Shown here: positions 20,040 to 28,935 of the stretch, in pieces
How positions within the stretch are numbered: the stretch's first letter is position 1
How the letters are laid out: the number at the start of each line of letters is the position of its first letter
Origin: Candidatus Nanopelagicaceae bacterium
GTDB lineage: Bacteria > Actinomycetota > Actinomycetes > Nanopelagicales > Nanopelagicaceae
Length of the DNA stretch: 64,000 nt
Direction of reading: 5' to 3'
NCBI GenBank assembly: GCA_018883365.1
Contig: VEQF01000002.1
Span: 1 to 64,000, forward strand
Notes under the pieces: generated by a model
The model's database searches: none
What the model was told of the DNA's origin: nothing
Seen by the model: only the letters and a program-made list of their open reading frames with translations
Made by a program: the position numbers and the translations under genes

Positions 20040-21338
20040 ATGTTGCTATCAGTTTTCGGTAAGGCGTTTAAGACGCCTGATCTACGTCGCAAGATTTTCT
20101 TCACCCTTTCAATCATGGCGATCTTCCGCTTCGGGTCGGTAATCCCAACCCCAGGTGTTTCATACTCGGCAGTTCAACGCTGCTTAGCAAATGTTGATAC
20201 CGGTGGATTGTTTGGACTTATCAATCTATTTAGCGGTGGAGCTCTACTTCAGCTCTCAGTTTTCGCGCTCGGCATCATGCCTTACATCACCGCATCCATC
20301 ATTGTTCAACTTCTCACCGTGGTAATTCCTCGTTTTGAAGCTTTGAAACAAGAAGGACAATCAGGAACCGCGAAGTTAACTCAATACACCCGTTATCTAA
20401 CAATTGGTTTGGCTGTTTTGCAGACCACCGGTTTGATTGCGGTTGCTCGTACTCCAGGTCGTTTGATCAATGGATGTACCGAAGCGATCATCCCTGATAC
20501 CTCATGGCAGCGCATCGTCACAATGATTTTCGTAATGACCGCTGGTACCTCGGTAATCATGTGGCTTGGCGAATTGATTACTGATCGCGGCGTTGGTAAC
20601 GGTATGTCAATTCTGATTTTCACATCAATCGCAGCAAGCTTCCCAGGACAACTTTGGTCCATCAAGCTTTCTCGCGGCTGGCCAACATTCCTATTCATTA
20701 TGGCGGTCGGTATTTTGATTGTGGCGGCGGTTGTATTTGTTGAACAATCACAGCGCCGTATTCCAGTTCAGTATGCAAAGCGCCAAGTTGGTCGTCGTCA
20801 GTACGGCGGAACCACAACTTATATTCCAATCAAGGTAAATCAATCAGGTGTTATTCCAGTAATTTTCGCCTCTTCATTGCTTTACATCCCTTCTTTGGTC
20901 GCAAACTTCACCAACTCCCAAGCTCCTTGGGCGGTATGGATTTCAACTAACTTTGTGCAAGGCGATCACCCGATTTACATCGCGGCCTACGCGTTGCTAA
21001 TTATTTTCTTTGCTTACTTCTATGTTGCAATTACCTTCAACCCAGAAGAGACCGCAGAAAATATGCGTAAATACGGTGGCTTTATCCCAGGCATTCGTGC
21101 CGGTAAGCCAACCAGCGATTATTTACAATATGTTCTAAATCGAATTACCGCCCCAGGTTCTCTGTATCTAGCCTTGGTTGCAGTTATTCCGATTATTGCG
21201 CTGGTTCTTTTCGGTGCTTCACAGAACTTCCCATTTGGTGGAACCGCGATTCTTATCGTGGTTGGTGTTGGTCTTGATACTGCAAAGCAAATTGAGAGCC
21301 AGCTACAACAGCGTTCCTACGAGGGGTTCTTGCGCTAA
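20040..21338 (+). CDS. secY: Protein translocase subunit SecY
   Basis: 432 residues with ten predicted membrane segments. It forms the Sec channel for the exported proteins encoded elsewhere in this window. MPYITASIIVQLLTVV, GNGMSILIF and NPEETAENMRKYGGFIPGIRAG are diagnostic. Ribosome-binding site AGGAGAAG. It overlaps adk by one base. Confidence 0.97.
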   Translation: MLLSVFGKAFKTPDLRRKIFFTLSIMAIFRFGSVIPTPGVSYSAVQRCLANVDTGGLFGLINLFSGGALLQLSVFALGIMPYITASIIVQLLTVVIPRFEALKQEGQSGTAKLTQYTRYLTIGLAVLQTTGLIAVARTPGRLINGCTEAIIPDTSWQRIVTMIFVMTAGTSVIMWLGELITDRGVGNGMSILIFTSIAASFPGQLWSIKLSRGWPTFLFIMAVGILIVAAVVFVEQSQRRIPVQYAKRQVGRRQYGGTTTYIPIKVNQSGVIPVIFASSLLYIPSLVANFTNSQAPWAVWISTNFVQGDHPIYIAAYALLIIFFAYFYVAITFNPEETAENMRKYGGFIPGIRAGKPTSDYLQYVLNRITAPGSLYLALVAVIPIIALVLFGASQNFPFGGTAILIVVGVGLDTAKQIESQLQQRSYEGFLR

Positions 21339-21973
21339 TGCGTTTAATCCTGGTTGGACCACCAGGTGCAGGTAAAGGAACTCAAGCGGTACACCTCGCC
21401 CAGCACTATTCAATTCCTCATATTTCAACCGGTGATATTTTCCGCGCCAATTTGAAAGAGGGAACACCACTTGGTTTGCAGGCCAAGGGTTACATGGATA
21501 AAGGTGAGTTAGTTCCAGATTCAGTCACTAATGCGATGGTTAAAGATCGTCTAACTCATGCCGACACCGCAAACGGATTTTTGTTAGATGGCTTTCCACG
21601 AAATGTGGCGCAAGCAGAGGTGCTAAGAGCGGTCCTTGCTGAGAAGAAGACTCCAATTGATGCAGCACTTGAGCTCTCAATCGAAAACGCAGAAATTATC
21701 AAACGACTTTCATCACGCCGTACCTGCCGTGGTTGCGGAAAAGTTTTCCCAGGACAGCTTGATAAATGTGATTCCTGTGGCGGCGAGCTTTACCAACGTG
21801 ATGATGACAAAGAAGAGGTAATTGCAAGAAGGCTTGAGGTTTACGCGGAACAAACCGCCCCAATCATTGCTTTTTACCGCACCGAAGGGTTGCTCATAAC
21901 AATTCCTGCGGTCGGTGAGGTTTCGGAAATTACCGGTAGCGCGATTCGCGCCCTTTCTCAGAAACTGAGCTAA
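21338..21973 (+). CDS. adk: Adenylate kinase
   Basis: 211 residues. P-loop GPPGAGKGTQ (7-16) and the DGFPRN motif are intact. The lid carries CRGC and CDSC, so it is the zinc-stabilised long-lid form. It interconverts ATP, AMP and ADP. Translationally coupled to secY. Confidence 0.97.
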   Translation: MRLILVGPPGAGKGTQAVHLAQHYSIPHISTGDIFRANLKEGTPLGLQAKGYMDKGELVPDSVTNAMVKDRLTHADTANGFLLDGFPRNVAQAEVLRAVLAEKKTPIDAALELSIENAEIIKRLSSRRTCRGCGKVFPGQLDKCDSCGGELYQRDDDKEEVIARRLEVYAEQTAPIIAFYRTEGLLITIPAVGEVSEITGSAIRALSQKLS

Positions 21974-21976
21974 ATC

Positions 21977-22789
21977 ATGGCGATCCAGATCAAAACATTG
22001 GATCAGCTAAAGACAATGCGCCAAGCCGGACTTTTAGTTCGCAGCACATTGGAAATTGTTAAAGCAAATATCAAAGCTGGAATTACCACTAGCGCACTTG
22101 ATGCAATTGCAGAGGCAAATATCAAGCGCGGAGGCGGTACCTCAAACTTCAAGGGTTATCACGGTTATCCCGCAACGATATGTGTTTCTGTAAATGATGA
22201 AATCGTTCATGGAATTCCAGGCGATCGCATGATTATGCCGGGAGATATAGTTTCAGTTGATTGTGGCGCAGTGATTGATGGTTGGCATGGCGATGCCGCT
22301 TTTTCAATAATTGTGGATCCAAAAGATGATGCCCGCCAAAAAATGTTAGATGTTTGCGAAGAATCAATGTGGGTTGGAATTGCCGCGGGTGCTGCCGGTG
22401 CAAAACTCTCTGACATTGGTCACGCGATTGAAAAATACACAAATGAGCAGGGTAACTACGGAATTTTGCGCGAGTATGGCGGACATGGAATCGGGACCGC
22501 GATGCATATGGAGCCACACATTCTTAATTATGGAAAACCAGGTCATGGACCAACCATTGAAGCTGGCATGGTTTTTGCAATCGAGCCGATGATCACCATG
22601 GGAACTCATAAAACTAAGATTTTGGCTGATGGCTGGACCGTCGTGACCACAGATAACTCACATGGCTCGCATTTTGAAAATTCATACTGCATCGCCCCAG
22701 ATGGAAAACCTTTTGTGCTCACCGAGGTAGATGGCGGAAAAGCGAATTTAGCTCGTTTTGGTATCGAAGTTTCCACACTTCTTTCATAG
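21977..22789 (+). CDS. map: Methionine aminopeptidase, type I
   Basis: 270 residues. The metal site is complete: DCG and HGDAAF aspartates, GHGIG histidine, IEPM glutamate and FENSY glutamate, plus HGIPG. It removes initiator methionine. Its TAG stop (22787-22789) also forms the first three bases of the predicted -10 box of the next gene. Confidence 0.96.
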   Translation: MAIQIKTLDQLKTMRQAGLLVRSTLEIVKANIKAGITTSALDAIAEANIKRGGGTSNFKGYHGYPATICVSVNDEIVHGIPGDRMIMPGDIVSVDCGAVIDGWHGDAAFSIIVDPKDDARQKMLDVCEESMWVGIAAGAAGAKLSDIGHAIEKYTNEQGNYGILREYGGHGIGTAMHMEPHILNYGKPGHGPTIEAGMVFAIEPMITMGTHKTKILADGWTVVTTDNSHGSHFENSYCIAPDGKPFVLTEVDGGKANLARFGIEVSTLLS

Positions 22790-22792
22790 GTT
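22787..22792 (+). promoter_or_regulatory. -10 box of the M24 gene (leaderless), overlapping the map stop codon
   Basis: TAGGTT, six bases before the ATG at 22799. A weak TCGAAG lies 17 bases further upstream. No Shine-Dalgarno sequence. Confidence 0.55.
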
Positions 22793-22798
22793 ATCCCT

Positions 22799-23872
22799 AT
22801 GAGTAGAGTCCTAGAGCAGCGGGAAAAACGAGCGCGAATCAGCGCTTTATTAGCGGCCAAAAACCTAGATGCGGTAGTGCTTAAAAAAGGCGCAAATGTC
22901 GCCTGGATTATTGGTGGCCGAGCACATATCCCAACCACTTTAGAACTTTCCTGTATGGATGTTGTGGTTTATCGCGATCGCATTGTTGTCGTGACAAACA
23001 AGATTGAAGCTCCGCGCTTGAGCGCTGAAGAGTTAACTGGCGATGAAGAGCTTATTGTTGTTAATTGGTTTGAGGGAAGAGAAGCGCAGCTGCCAAAAGG
23101 TGAGCGCATCGGTAGTGATGGACCAGATGCTGATCGAGTTAATATCCTGAGCGATATTGAAACCCTGCGTCGCAATCTAAATGATTATGAAGTAAATCGA
23201 CTACGCGAAATCAGTAAAGACGCTGCAGAGGCGCTTGGTGAAGCGATGTTAGATATCGACCCTGATATGTCAGAGGTTGAGGTAGCTGGTGAAATAGCTG
23301 AAGAGTTGTGGGAGAGAAACCTTGAACCGGTAGTTTTATTAGTTGCTGGTGAAAAGAGAATTAAAGAATTCAGACACCCGCTGCCAACTACAAATGAAAT
23401 CGGTTCAATCGGCATGGGAGTTATCTGTGCGAGACGAAAAGGTTTGATTGCCAGCGTTACTAGATTGGTGCATTTTGGTGAGATACCTGCACAGGTCAAT
23501 GAAACTTATCGACGATTGCTTAACGTCGAAGCAGCATTTCTAGATGGCACAAAAATCGGCGCAAGCTTTGCTGAAGCATTCAAGGCAGGGGAGATTTCAT
23601 ATTTGAAGGAAGGTTTCGCTCGTGATGAATGGACTAAACATCATCAAGGCGGACCAACTGGTTATCTGCCACGGGATTTCCCCGCACATGAAAAGACACC
23701 CCAGTTGATTGGGTTAAACAATGCGATCGCTTGGAACCCCTCGGCCGAGGGGCTAAAGGTGGAGGACACAATCGTGACCACCCCTGCCGGTTTTGAGATT
23801 CTCACCGTGGATTCAAGCTGGCCCAGCCTTGAGATCTCAGGTCGCAGGCGGCCGAATATCGCGGTTCGGTAA
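22799..23872 (+). CDS. M24-family (Xaa-Pro peptidase-like) protein lacking metal-ligand aspartates
   Basis: 357 residues with a creatinase-like N-terminal domain and a pita-bread C-terminal domain. The places where two aspartates normally bind metal read VICARRKGLIASVTRLVHFGE (about 208-228) and have none. The histidine region survives as HHQGGPTGY (281-289). The first glutamate site reads AWNPS (311-315) in place of 'EPG', and only the second glutamate remains (Glu322 in VEDT). It may be catalytically inactive or use different chemistry. The transcript appears leaderless. Confidence 0.75.
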   Translation: MSRVLEQREKRARISALLAAKNLDAVVLKKGANVAWIIGGRAHIPTTLELSCMDVVVYRDRIVVVTNKIEAPRLSAEELTGDEELIVVNWFEGREAQLPKGERIGSDGPDADRVNILSDIETLRRNLNDYEVNRLREISKDAAEALGEAMLDIDPDMSEVEVAGEIAEELWERNLEPVVLLVAGEKRIKEFRHPLPTTNEIGSIGMGVICARRKGLIASVTRLVHFGEIPAQVNETYRRLLNVEAAFLDGTKIGASFAEAFKAGEISYLKEGFARDEWTKHHQGGPTGYLPRDFPAHEKTPQLIGLNNAIAWNPSAEGLKVEDTIVTTPAGFEILTVDSSWPSLEISGRRRPNIAVR

Positions 23873-23944
23873 TCCAAACGTTATAAAAAACCCACCGAAA
23901 AGCATTGACCCGAGCACGCCCACGCACAAGACTCGCCTTATTCA

Positions 23945-23959
23945 AGTGGTCTGACCACT
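23945..23959 (+). promoter_or_regulatory. Predicted operator of the FadR-type GntR regulator
   Basis: Perfect 15-base palindrome AGTGGTCTGACCACT. Its core TGGTCTGACCA matches the TNGTNNNACNA consensus reported for FadR-subfamily GntR regulators. It lies 28 bases upstream of the first gene of the island, and such a regulator is encoded at 29751. A TTGACC at 23905-23910 may be the -35, with only a weak -10 (AAGACT), so the operator would sit near the transcription start. Confidence 0.7.
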
Positions 23960-23987
23960 CACCAATGCGGATCGGGGAGCCTCACAG

Positions 23988-25094
23988 ATGGTGCGTTACG
24001 GAATCATCGGCGTTGGAGCCATGGGCCGTGAGCATGCCGAAAACCTGCGCTTTATTGAAGGTGCGACCGTAACTGCAATTAGTGATCCTGATGAAGGTTC
24101 ACGAAATCTCGCCCAACATCAGATTGAACACCCCGTAGCGGTCTTTACCGACCACAATGAATTGCTTAATTCAGGATTGGTCGACGCGGTAATTATTGCC
24201 ACACCTAATTTCACCCACGTAGATGTTTTGCGTGATGCATTAGCAACTTCATTACATGTTTTTATTGAGAAACCACTTTGTACAACTATTGAAGATTGTT
24301 TGAAGGTAATTGAATGGTCTAAGAACCGCACCGGATTAGTTTGGATGGGTTTGGAATACCGTTATATGCCTCCAGTAGCTGAATTAATCTCAATTGTTCA
24401 TGATGGTGGAGTCGGCGAGGTCCAACAAGTTTCAATTCGCGAACACCGTGAACCTTTTTATCCCAAGGTTGGAAATTGGAATCGCTTTACTGCAAAAACC
24501 GGCGGAACCTTGGTTGAAAAGTGTTGCCACTATTTCAACTTGATGGATCATATTTCACAGGAGAGACCGGTAAGAGTTTTTGCATCAGGCGGCCAAAGAG
24601 TTAATTTCTTAGATGAAGTTTATGATGGACAGCCGGCAGATATGTTGGACAGCGCATATGTGATTGTGGAATACCCCAGCGGCAAGCGCGCGATGCTAGA
24701 TCTTTGTATGTTTGCCGAAAATACCGTTGATAAAGAGAGTATTTCGGTAACTGGAAATGCTGGAAAAGTTGAGTCCTTCCTGCCATCTCTTGAGTTAAGA
24801 CATGGAAAGCGCAGCGCAGTTGGAAACTTTAAAAACTGGACCCATGATGCTTCAAAACCCAAAGTTGAGTCTCGCAAAGTATGGAATGACTCCATTAAAT
24901 ACAACGGATTTCATTACGGAGCTTCTTATCTCGAGCATGTGAAATTCTTCAAAGCAATCCAAAACGGAGGCACCCCAGAGGTGACCTTGGAGGATGGCTT
25001 GCGCAGCGTGGCTACTGGTTTGGCAGCTCAAAAGAGCATTGCAGAAGGTCGTCCCGTATTAATGACTGAGGTACTGCCAGCGGGGTGGAATTAA
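23988..25094 (+). CDS. Gfo/Idh/MocA-family oxidoreductase
   Basis: 368 residues. Rossmann motif GIIGVGAMGREHAENL (5-20), the family EKPLCTT motif near 94-100 and a C-terminal alpha/beta sheet domain. Such enzymes oxidise or reduce sugars, inositols and their derivatives with NAD(P). It is first in the island operon, with CGGGGAG upstream, and couples to the next gene through TAATG. The substrate is unknown; the context suggests a sugar or sulfosugar. Confidence 0.88.
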   Translation: MVRYGIIGVGAMGREHAENLRFIEGATVTAISDPDEGSRNLAQHQIEHPVAVFTDHNELLNSGLVDAVIIATPNFTHVDVLRDALATSLHVFIEKPLCTTIEDCLKVIEWSKNRTGLVWMGLEYRYMPPVAELISIVHDGGVGEVQQVSIREHREPFYPKVGNWNRFTAKTGGTLVEKCCHYFNLMDHISQERPVRVFASGGQRVNFLDEVYDGQPADMLDSAYVIVEYPSGKRAMLDLCMFAENTVDKESISVTGNAGKVESFLPSLELRHGKRSAVGNFKNWTHDASKPKVESRKVWNDSIKYNGFHYGASYLEHVKFFKAIQNGGTPEVTLEDGLRSVATGLAAQKSIAEGRPVLMTEVLPAGWN

Positions 25095-26503
25095 TGAGTA
25101 GCTGCACTCTGATCGCATTAGCTAGGCCAACTTTTGATGTGGCTGCTGCCGAGAAGTTTTACGCACAAGCCCGCACTTTGTTAAATGATTTAGGCGCAAC
25201 TATCAACGGGCCAGAAAATTTAGTTATGACTCCGGAGGACACCGCAAGTGCGGAGGCGAATCTAAATCATGATGAAAAACTTTATATTTTATTTAACGCT
25301 TCATTCGCCGATGCATCCGCCGCTATTTCACTTCTCTCAAAGGTAAAAGGAGAGGTACTGCTTTGGTCAGTTCGTGAATTTGGTGAAGTAGGAGATCGAC
25401 TACTTCTTAATTCAATGTGCGGATCTAATCTTGCAGCGCACGCACTTCGCGTGAATGGAAAGCGCATTACCCATCTACATGGCAACCCTGATGAAGCGCA
25501 TGTACGTGAAGGATTAGAGAGTGCGTTGGCTGGAGTAATGCCAGATGTTGGACAGCCCAAAACTTTGCAGGGCAATCTTGCAGACACCGATAAAGTTTTA
25601 AAATCTCTGGAGTTACTGAAAGGTCGAACCGTTGGTGCAATTGGTGATGCTCCGGCTGGTTTCACACCGTGTACTTATGATGCGGCAGCACTTTCAACAA
25701 AGTTCGGCATCAATGTAATTAACAAAACTATTCCGGAGATTTTTTCCGAAATTGCTGCGGTTCCAGAGGAACAACAAAGCGCTGAGTATCAAGATGCGTG
25801 CGCAGCCCAACCATCATTAAAGAATGTGCCAGAAAAAGAAGCGCGGATTAACGCCAGCACGACAGTGGCGCTAAAAAATTGGATTGAATCCAACAATCTC
25901 TCAGCAATTTCAATGCGTTGCTGGCCGGATTTCGCTGTTGATTTAGGCGCTTGTCCATGTGGCGCGATGGGACGTACCGCTACCCGGGGCACCCCAGCGG
26001 CCTGCGAAAGAGATGTTTATGGCGCGGTAACTATGCTGCTTTTGGAGGCTTTAGGTTCAGGCACCAATTACTTGGTAGACACTGTTGATTTAGAAGAGGA
26101 TGAAAACATCATCCGCATTTGGCACTGCGGCTCTGCCTCTACAACTTTGGCGGTTGATCCTGAAAATGCAACGCAGTACATCCACTGCAATAGAAAACTA
26201 GGTGTGGCCGGAAACTTCCCATTGAAGACCGGTCCTGTTGTTCTGGTTCGGCTGGATACCGATATCGATCCAGCAAATCCGAGCAAACTCCGATTAGTAA
26301 TGACTAGTGGTGAATCACTATCTGCTCCTAATCGGTTCCAAGGTAATACAGCAACAGTTCGTACATCTGCACCAGCACGGCAATTGATTAATGGGTTAAT
26401 CCATAACGGATTTCCTCATCACACAGTTGTCGCTTGGAAAGACATACGAGCAGAAGTCCGCAGGATGGCGGAATTGCTAGCCATTCCGCTAACCGAGTGG
26501 TAA
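25094..26503 (+). CDS. L-fucose isomerase-like family protein (COG2407 type)
   Basis: 469 residues from the ATG overlapping the previous stop; a GTG three codons earlier is possible. The C-terminal half shows family-like features: SMRCWPDF, the glycine/cysteine-rich GACPCGAMGR, a central CERDVYGA segment and WHCGSAS near residue 343. These proteins are built like L-fucose/L-arabinose isomerases, but many members have unknown reactions. It probably isomerises or rearranges the imported substrate. Confidence 0.75.
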   Translation: MSSCTLIALARPTFDVAAAEKFYAQARTLLNDLGATINGPENLVMTPEDTASAEANLNHDEKLYILFNASFADASAAISLLSKVKGEVLLWSVREFGEVGDRLLLNSMCGSNLAAHALRVNGKRITHLHGNPDEAHVREGLESALAGVMPDVGQPKTLQGNLADTDKVLKSLELLKGRTVGAIGDAPAGFTPCTYDAAALSTKFGINVINKTIPEIFSEIAAVPEEQQSAEYQDACAAQPSLKNVPEKEARINASTTVALKNWIESNNLSAISMRCWPDFAVDLGACPCGAMGRTATRGTPAACERDVYGAVTMLLLEALGSGTNYLVDTVDLEEDENIIRIWHCGSASTTLAVDPENATQYIHCNRKLGVAGNFPLKTGPVVLVRLDTDIDPANPSKLRLVMTSGESLSAPNRFQGNTATVRTSAPARQLINGLIHNGFPHHTVVAWKDIRAEVRRMAELLAIPLTEW

Positions 26504-26544
26504 TCAAGGCGATTCACCACAAAACCCTCGAATAAGGAGAAAGC

Positions 26545-27984
26545 ATGAAGCACAAAATGAATGCCAGAGCATTCAAAGCTTTGATTGCAGCAGTATTTGC
26601 AGTCAGCGCAACAGTTGTGCCAATTTCCCAGAGCTTCGCTGCTGGCGAATCTCTTGGTAAGAAATGTACAACTGAAGGTGTGATGACTGGAACAAAGTCC
26701 ACATCACTTATCTGTACTGAGAGCAATGGAAAGCTAACCTGGCAGCGCGTAAAGCTCGCTTCCGGTAATGGCCGTCCAGTAGCTAACCTAACTCCACCAA
26801 AAGGTGAAATTGAATTTTGGCACTACCGCGTAGAGCTAGCCGACCAAAGAGCTTTGGTTAAAATCATTAATGATTTCGAAGCAAAGTATCCAGGAACAAA
26901 GATTAAGCAGGTTGTTCGCGATACCACTACCTATAACAACACCGCTCGTGTAGCAATCCTTGCTAATCCAAAGGCAGCGCTATTTGCTACCTCTCGCGGC
27001 GCAATCTTTGATCAATTCGCTAAGAGCGACATGATGTTAGATCTTTCAAACCAGCGTTATGTGAAGCAAAACGTTGTTGCAAAGGGTCTAACAGCTGGCC
27101 AGTATGAAGGCAAGCAGCTTGGTATTCCTTACCAGTACCTATTTAACAATCCAATTGTTAACACTGAAATCTGGAAGAAAGAAAAGTGGACTACACCTAA
27201 GAATCTTTCCGGTTGGGTCGCTTGGTGTAAGGATGCTAAGGCAAAGGGTTACACACCTCTTGCATGGCCAGGTGCAACACGTGGACAGGCTGCACAGATC
27301 TCAAACTCCGCTTTGATGAACTCAGCAAGCAGCTACGCAGAACTTGCAGGCAACCTTGCTGATCTAAACAGCGGCAAGATTGATCTAACCTCCAAGTGGT
27401 TCCAAGGTGTAGCTGATATTTATGTCAAGCTACGTGATGCAGGCTGCTTCCCAGCTAACGCAACTGGTGTTACTGAAGCTGCTGCATACAACCTATTTGC
27501 AACAGGCAAGTCACCAATTCTTCCAATCGGAACATTCGCGATGAGCTCAATAATCGCTCTTAACCCTGATCTAAACGGCAAGATGGAGCTAATGTCCATG
27601 ATTCTTACCGATGGCAAAGTTGTTGCTGAAGGAATCATGAACAACACTTACACACTAAGTGTTAACAAGAACTCCTCAACCCGTGATCAGAAGATTGCCA
27701 ACGCATTCCTTTCATATCTATTGACTGGAAAAGTTGCGGAAATCTATGCAAATGAAACACTTCAGCACGTAAACGTTCTAGATGTTGAATACAAGAACGT
27801 AAACCTATTGAATACCGTTTCATTCCAGGCCAAGAACACTATGTTGGCACCTCGCTTCCTACTTCTAAATGCTGCTGTGTCAGATTTGACCCAGGATGCA
27901 TTGATTCAGATTGTGGGCGGCAAGGATCCAGATGTGGTCTTGCCTGATTTCTCACGTCAGATTAAGCAGAAGCTACAAGGCTAA
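26545..27984 (+). CDS. ABC transporter sugar-type substrate-binding protein
   Basis: 479 residues, family 1 (UgpB/MalE-like). A Sec signal peptide (KAFKALIAAVFAVSATVVPISQSFAA) is followed by an approximately 40-residue segment with two cysteines (GKKCTTEG..LICTES..LTWQ), then the binding-protein fold. There is no lipobox, so the anchoring is unclear. RBS AAGGAGAAAG. Strong expression relative to the permeases is suggested by the hairpin that follows. Confidence 0.9.
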   Translation: MKHKMNARAFKALIAAVFAVSATVVPISQSFAAGESLGKKCTTEGVMTGTKSTSLICTESNGKLTWQRVKLASGNGRPVANLTPPKGEIEFWHYRVELADQRALVKIINDFEAKYPGTKIKQVVRDTTTYNNTARVAILANPKAALFATSRGAIFDQFAKSDMMLDLSNQRYVKQNVVAKGLTAGQYEGKQLGIPYQYLFNNPIVNTEIWKKEKWTTPKNLSGWVAWCKDAKAKGYTPLAWPGATRGQAAQISNSALMNSASSYAELAGNLADLNSGKIDLTSKWFQGVADIYVKLRDAGCFPANATGVTEAAAYNLFATGKSPILPIGTFAMSSIIALNPDLNGKMELMSMILTDGKVVAEGIMNNTYTLSVNKNSSTRDQKIANAFLSYLLTGKVAEIYANETLQHVNVLDVEYKNVNLLNTVSFQAKNTMLAPRFLLLNAAVSDLTQDALIQIVGGKDPDVVLPDFSRQIKQKLQG

Positions 27985-28007
27985 TTAGCGCCTTAACTTC
28001 AACCGGA

Positions 28008-28034
28008 ACCGCTCCCACCAACGGTGGGAGCGGT
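28008..28034 (+). promoter_or_regulatory. Strong hairpin between binding-protein and permease genes
   Basis: A perfect 12-bp stem (28008-28019 with 28023-28034) and a 3-base loop, with no T-run. Hairpins here are known in sugar ABC operons to protect the binding-protein mRNA and lower permease expression. The open frame of the permease runs through it, so it could instead be coding. Confidence 0.6.
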
Positions 28035-28085
28035 GCTCGGGCATCCCAGAAAAAACGGAAAAAAGATGCCGGCATCTATTACTTA

Positions 28086-28928
28086 ATGGGGTTGCCAGCT
28101 GCAATCCTTTTCGGGCTTTTTTACTTCGTTCCTTTTATTGCGAATCTGCGATATTCACTTACTAAATGGGATCGCATCACAGATCCTGAGTTTGTTGGAA
28201 TCAGAAACTTTGTAAACCTACTTACCAATGATGATCTTTTCTACAAGGTTCTCGGAAACAACCTGCGATTTACATTCTTGGTAGTTTTGTTCCAAACTCT
28301 TTTCTCGTTGATTTTTGCACTATTTCTTGTTAAAAATACTAGAGCGAATATCGCTCTACGCACCCTTTTCTTTTTCCCAACTATTCTCTCCTCTGTTTCG
28401 GTGGGAATGATTTGGTTGTTTATGTACGACCCGAATTTCGGTGCGGTCAATCTATTCTTCACAAAACTTGGATTAGAGGGTTTTGCGCTCAATTGGCTGG
28501 GTAGTGAAGGTTCGGCGCTTTATGCCATTGCCTTTACCCAGGTTTGGTTTCACACGGGACAGATGATGGTTATTTATATTGCTGGACTACAACAGATTCC
28601 ACAAGAGCTCTATGAATCAGCATCTATGGATGGCGCGACCCGTTGGCAGCAGTTCAAACATGTAACGTGGCCGATGTCGATTCCAACCACAATTGTTGTG
28701 ATGGCTTACACGACCATCCAGAGTTTCCGTGCCTTCGACCTGATTTTCTCAATGACCCAAGGCGGTCCAAACAACTCCTCTAACATCTTTGCGGTTTTGA
28801 TTTATCAAACAGTGTTTAGTGAGCTGCGAATCGGTTATGCAGCAACCCAGTCAATTTTCTTCATCATTGTTCTGGTTCTGGTCACTGTCTTGCAGCGTAA
28901 ATTCCTCAATAGCCGGTATGAGAAATAG
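28086..28928 (+). CDS. ABC transporter permease (MalF/UgpA type)
   Basis: 280 residues from the ATG at 28086 with six membrane segments. The EAA loop near YESASMDGATRWQQFKHVTWP contacts the ATPase. The frame is open back to 27984 and would add a basic segment (QKKRKKDAGIYYL) that usually precedes the first helix in this family. That longer form has no ATG, GTG or TTG, only an ATT overlapping the binding-protein stop. No ribosome-binding site precedes 28086, so the start is uncertain. Confidence 0.88.
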   Translation: MGLPAAILFGLFYFVPFIANLRYSLTKWDRITDPEFVGIRNFVNLLTNDDLFYKVLGNNLRFTFLVVLFQTLFSLIFALFLVKNTRANIALRTLFFFPTILSSVSVGMIWLFMYDPNFGAVNLFFTKLGLEGFALNWLGSEGSALYAIAFTQVWFHTGQMMVIYIAGLQQIPQELYESASMDGATRWQQFKHVTWPMSIPTTIVVMAYTTIQSFRAFDLIFSMTQGGPNNSSNIFAVLIYQTVFSELRIGYAATQSIFFIIVLVLVTVLQRKFLNSRYEK

Positions 28929-28935
28929 GTAAGAG

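Noticed and set aside
23873-23987. Terminator after the M24 gene
   Set aside because: No stable hairpin with a T-run found; the region is better explained as the island promoter and operator.
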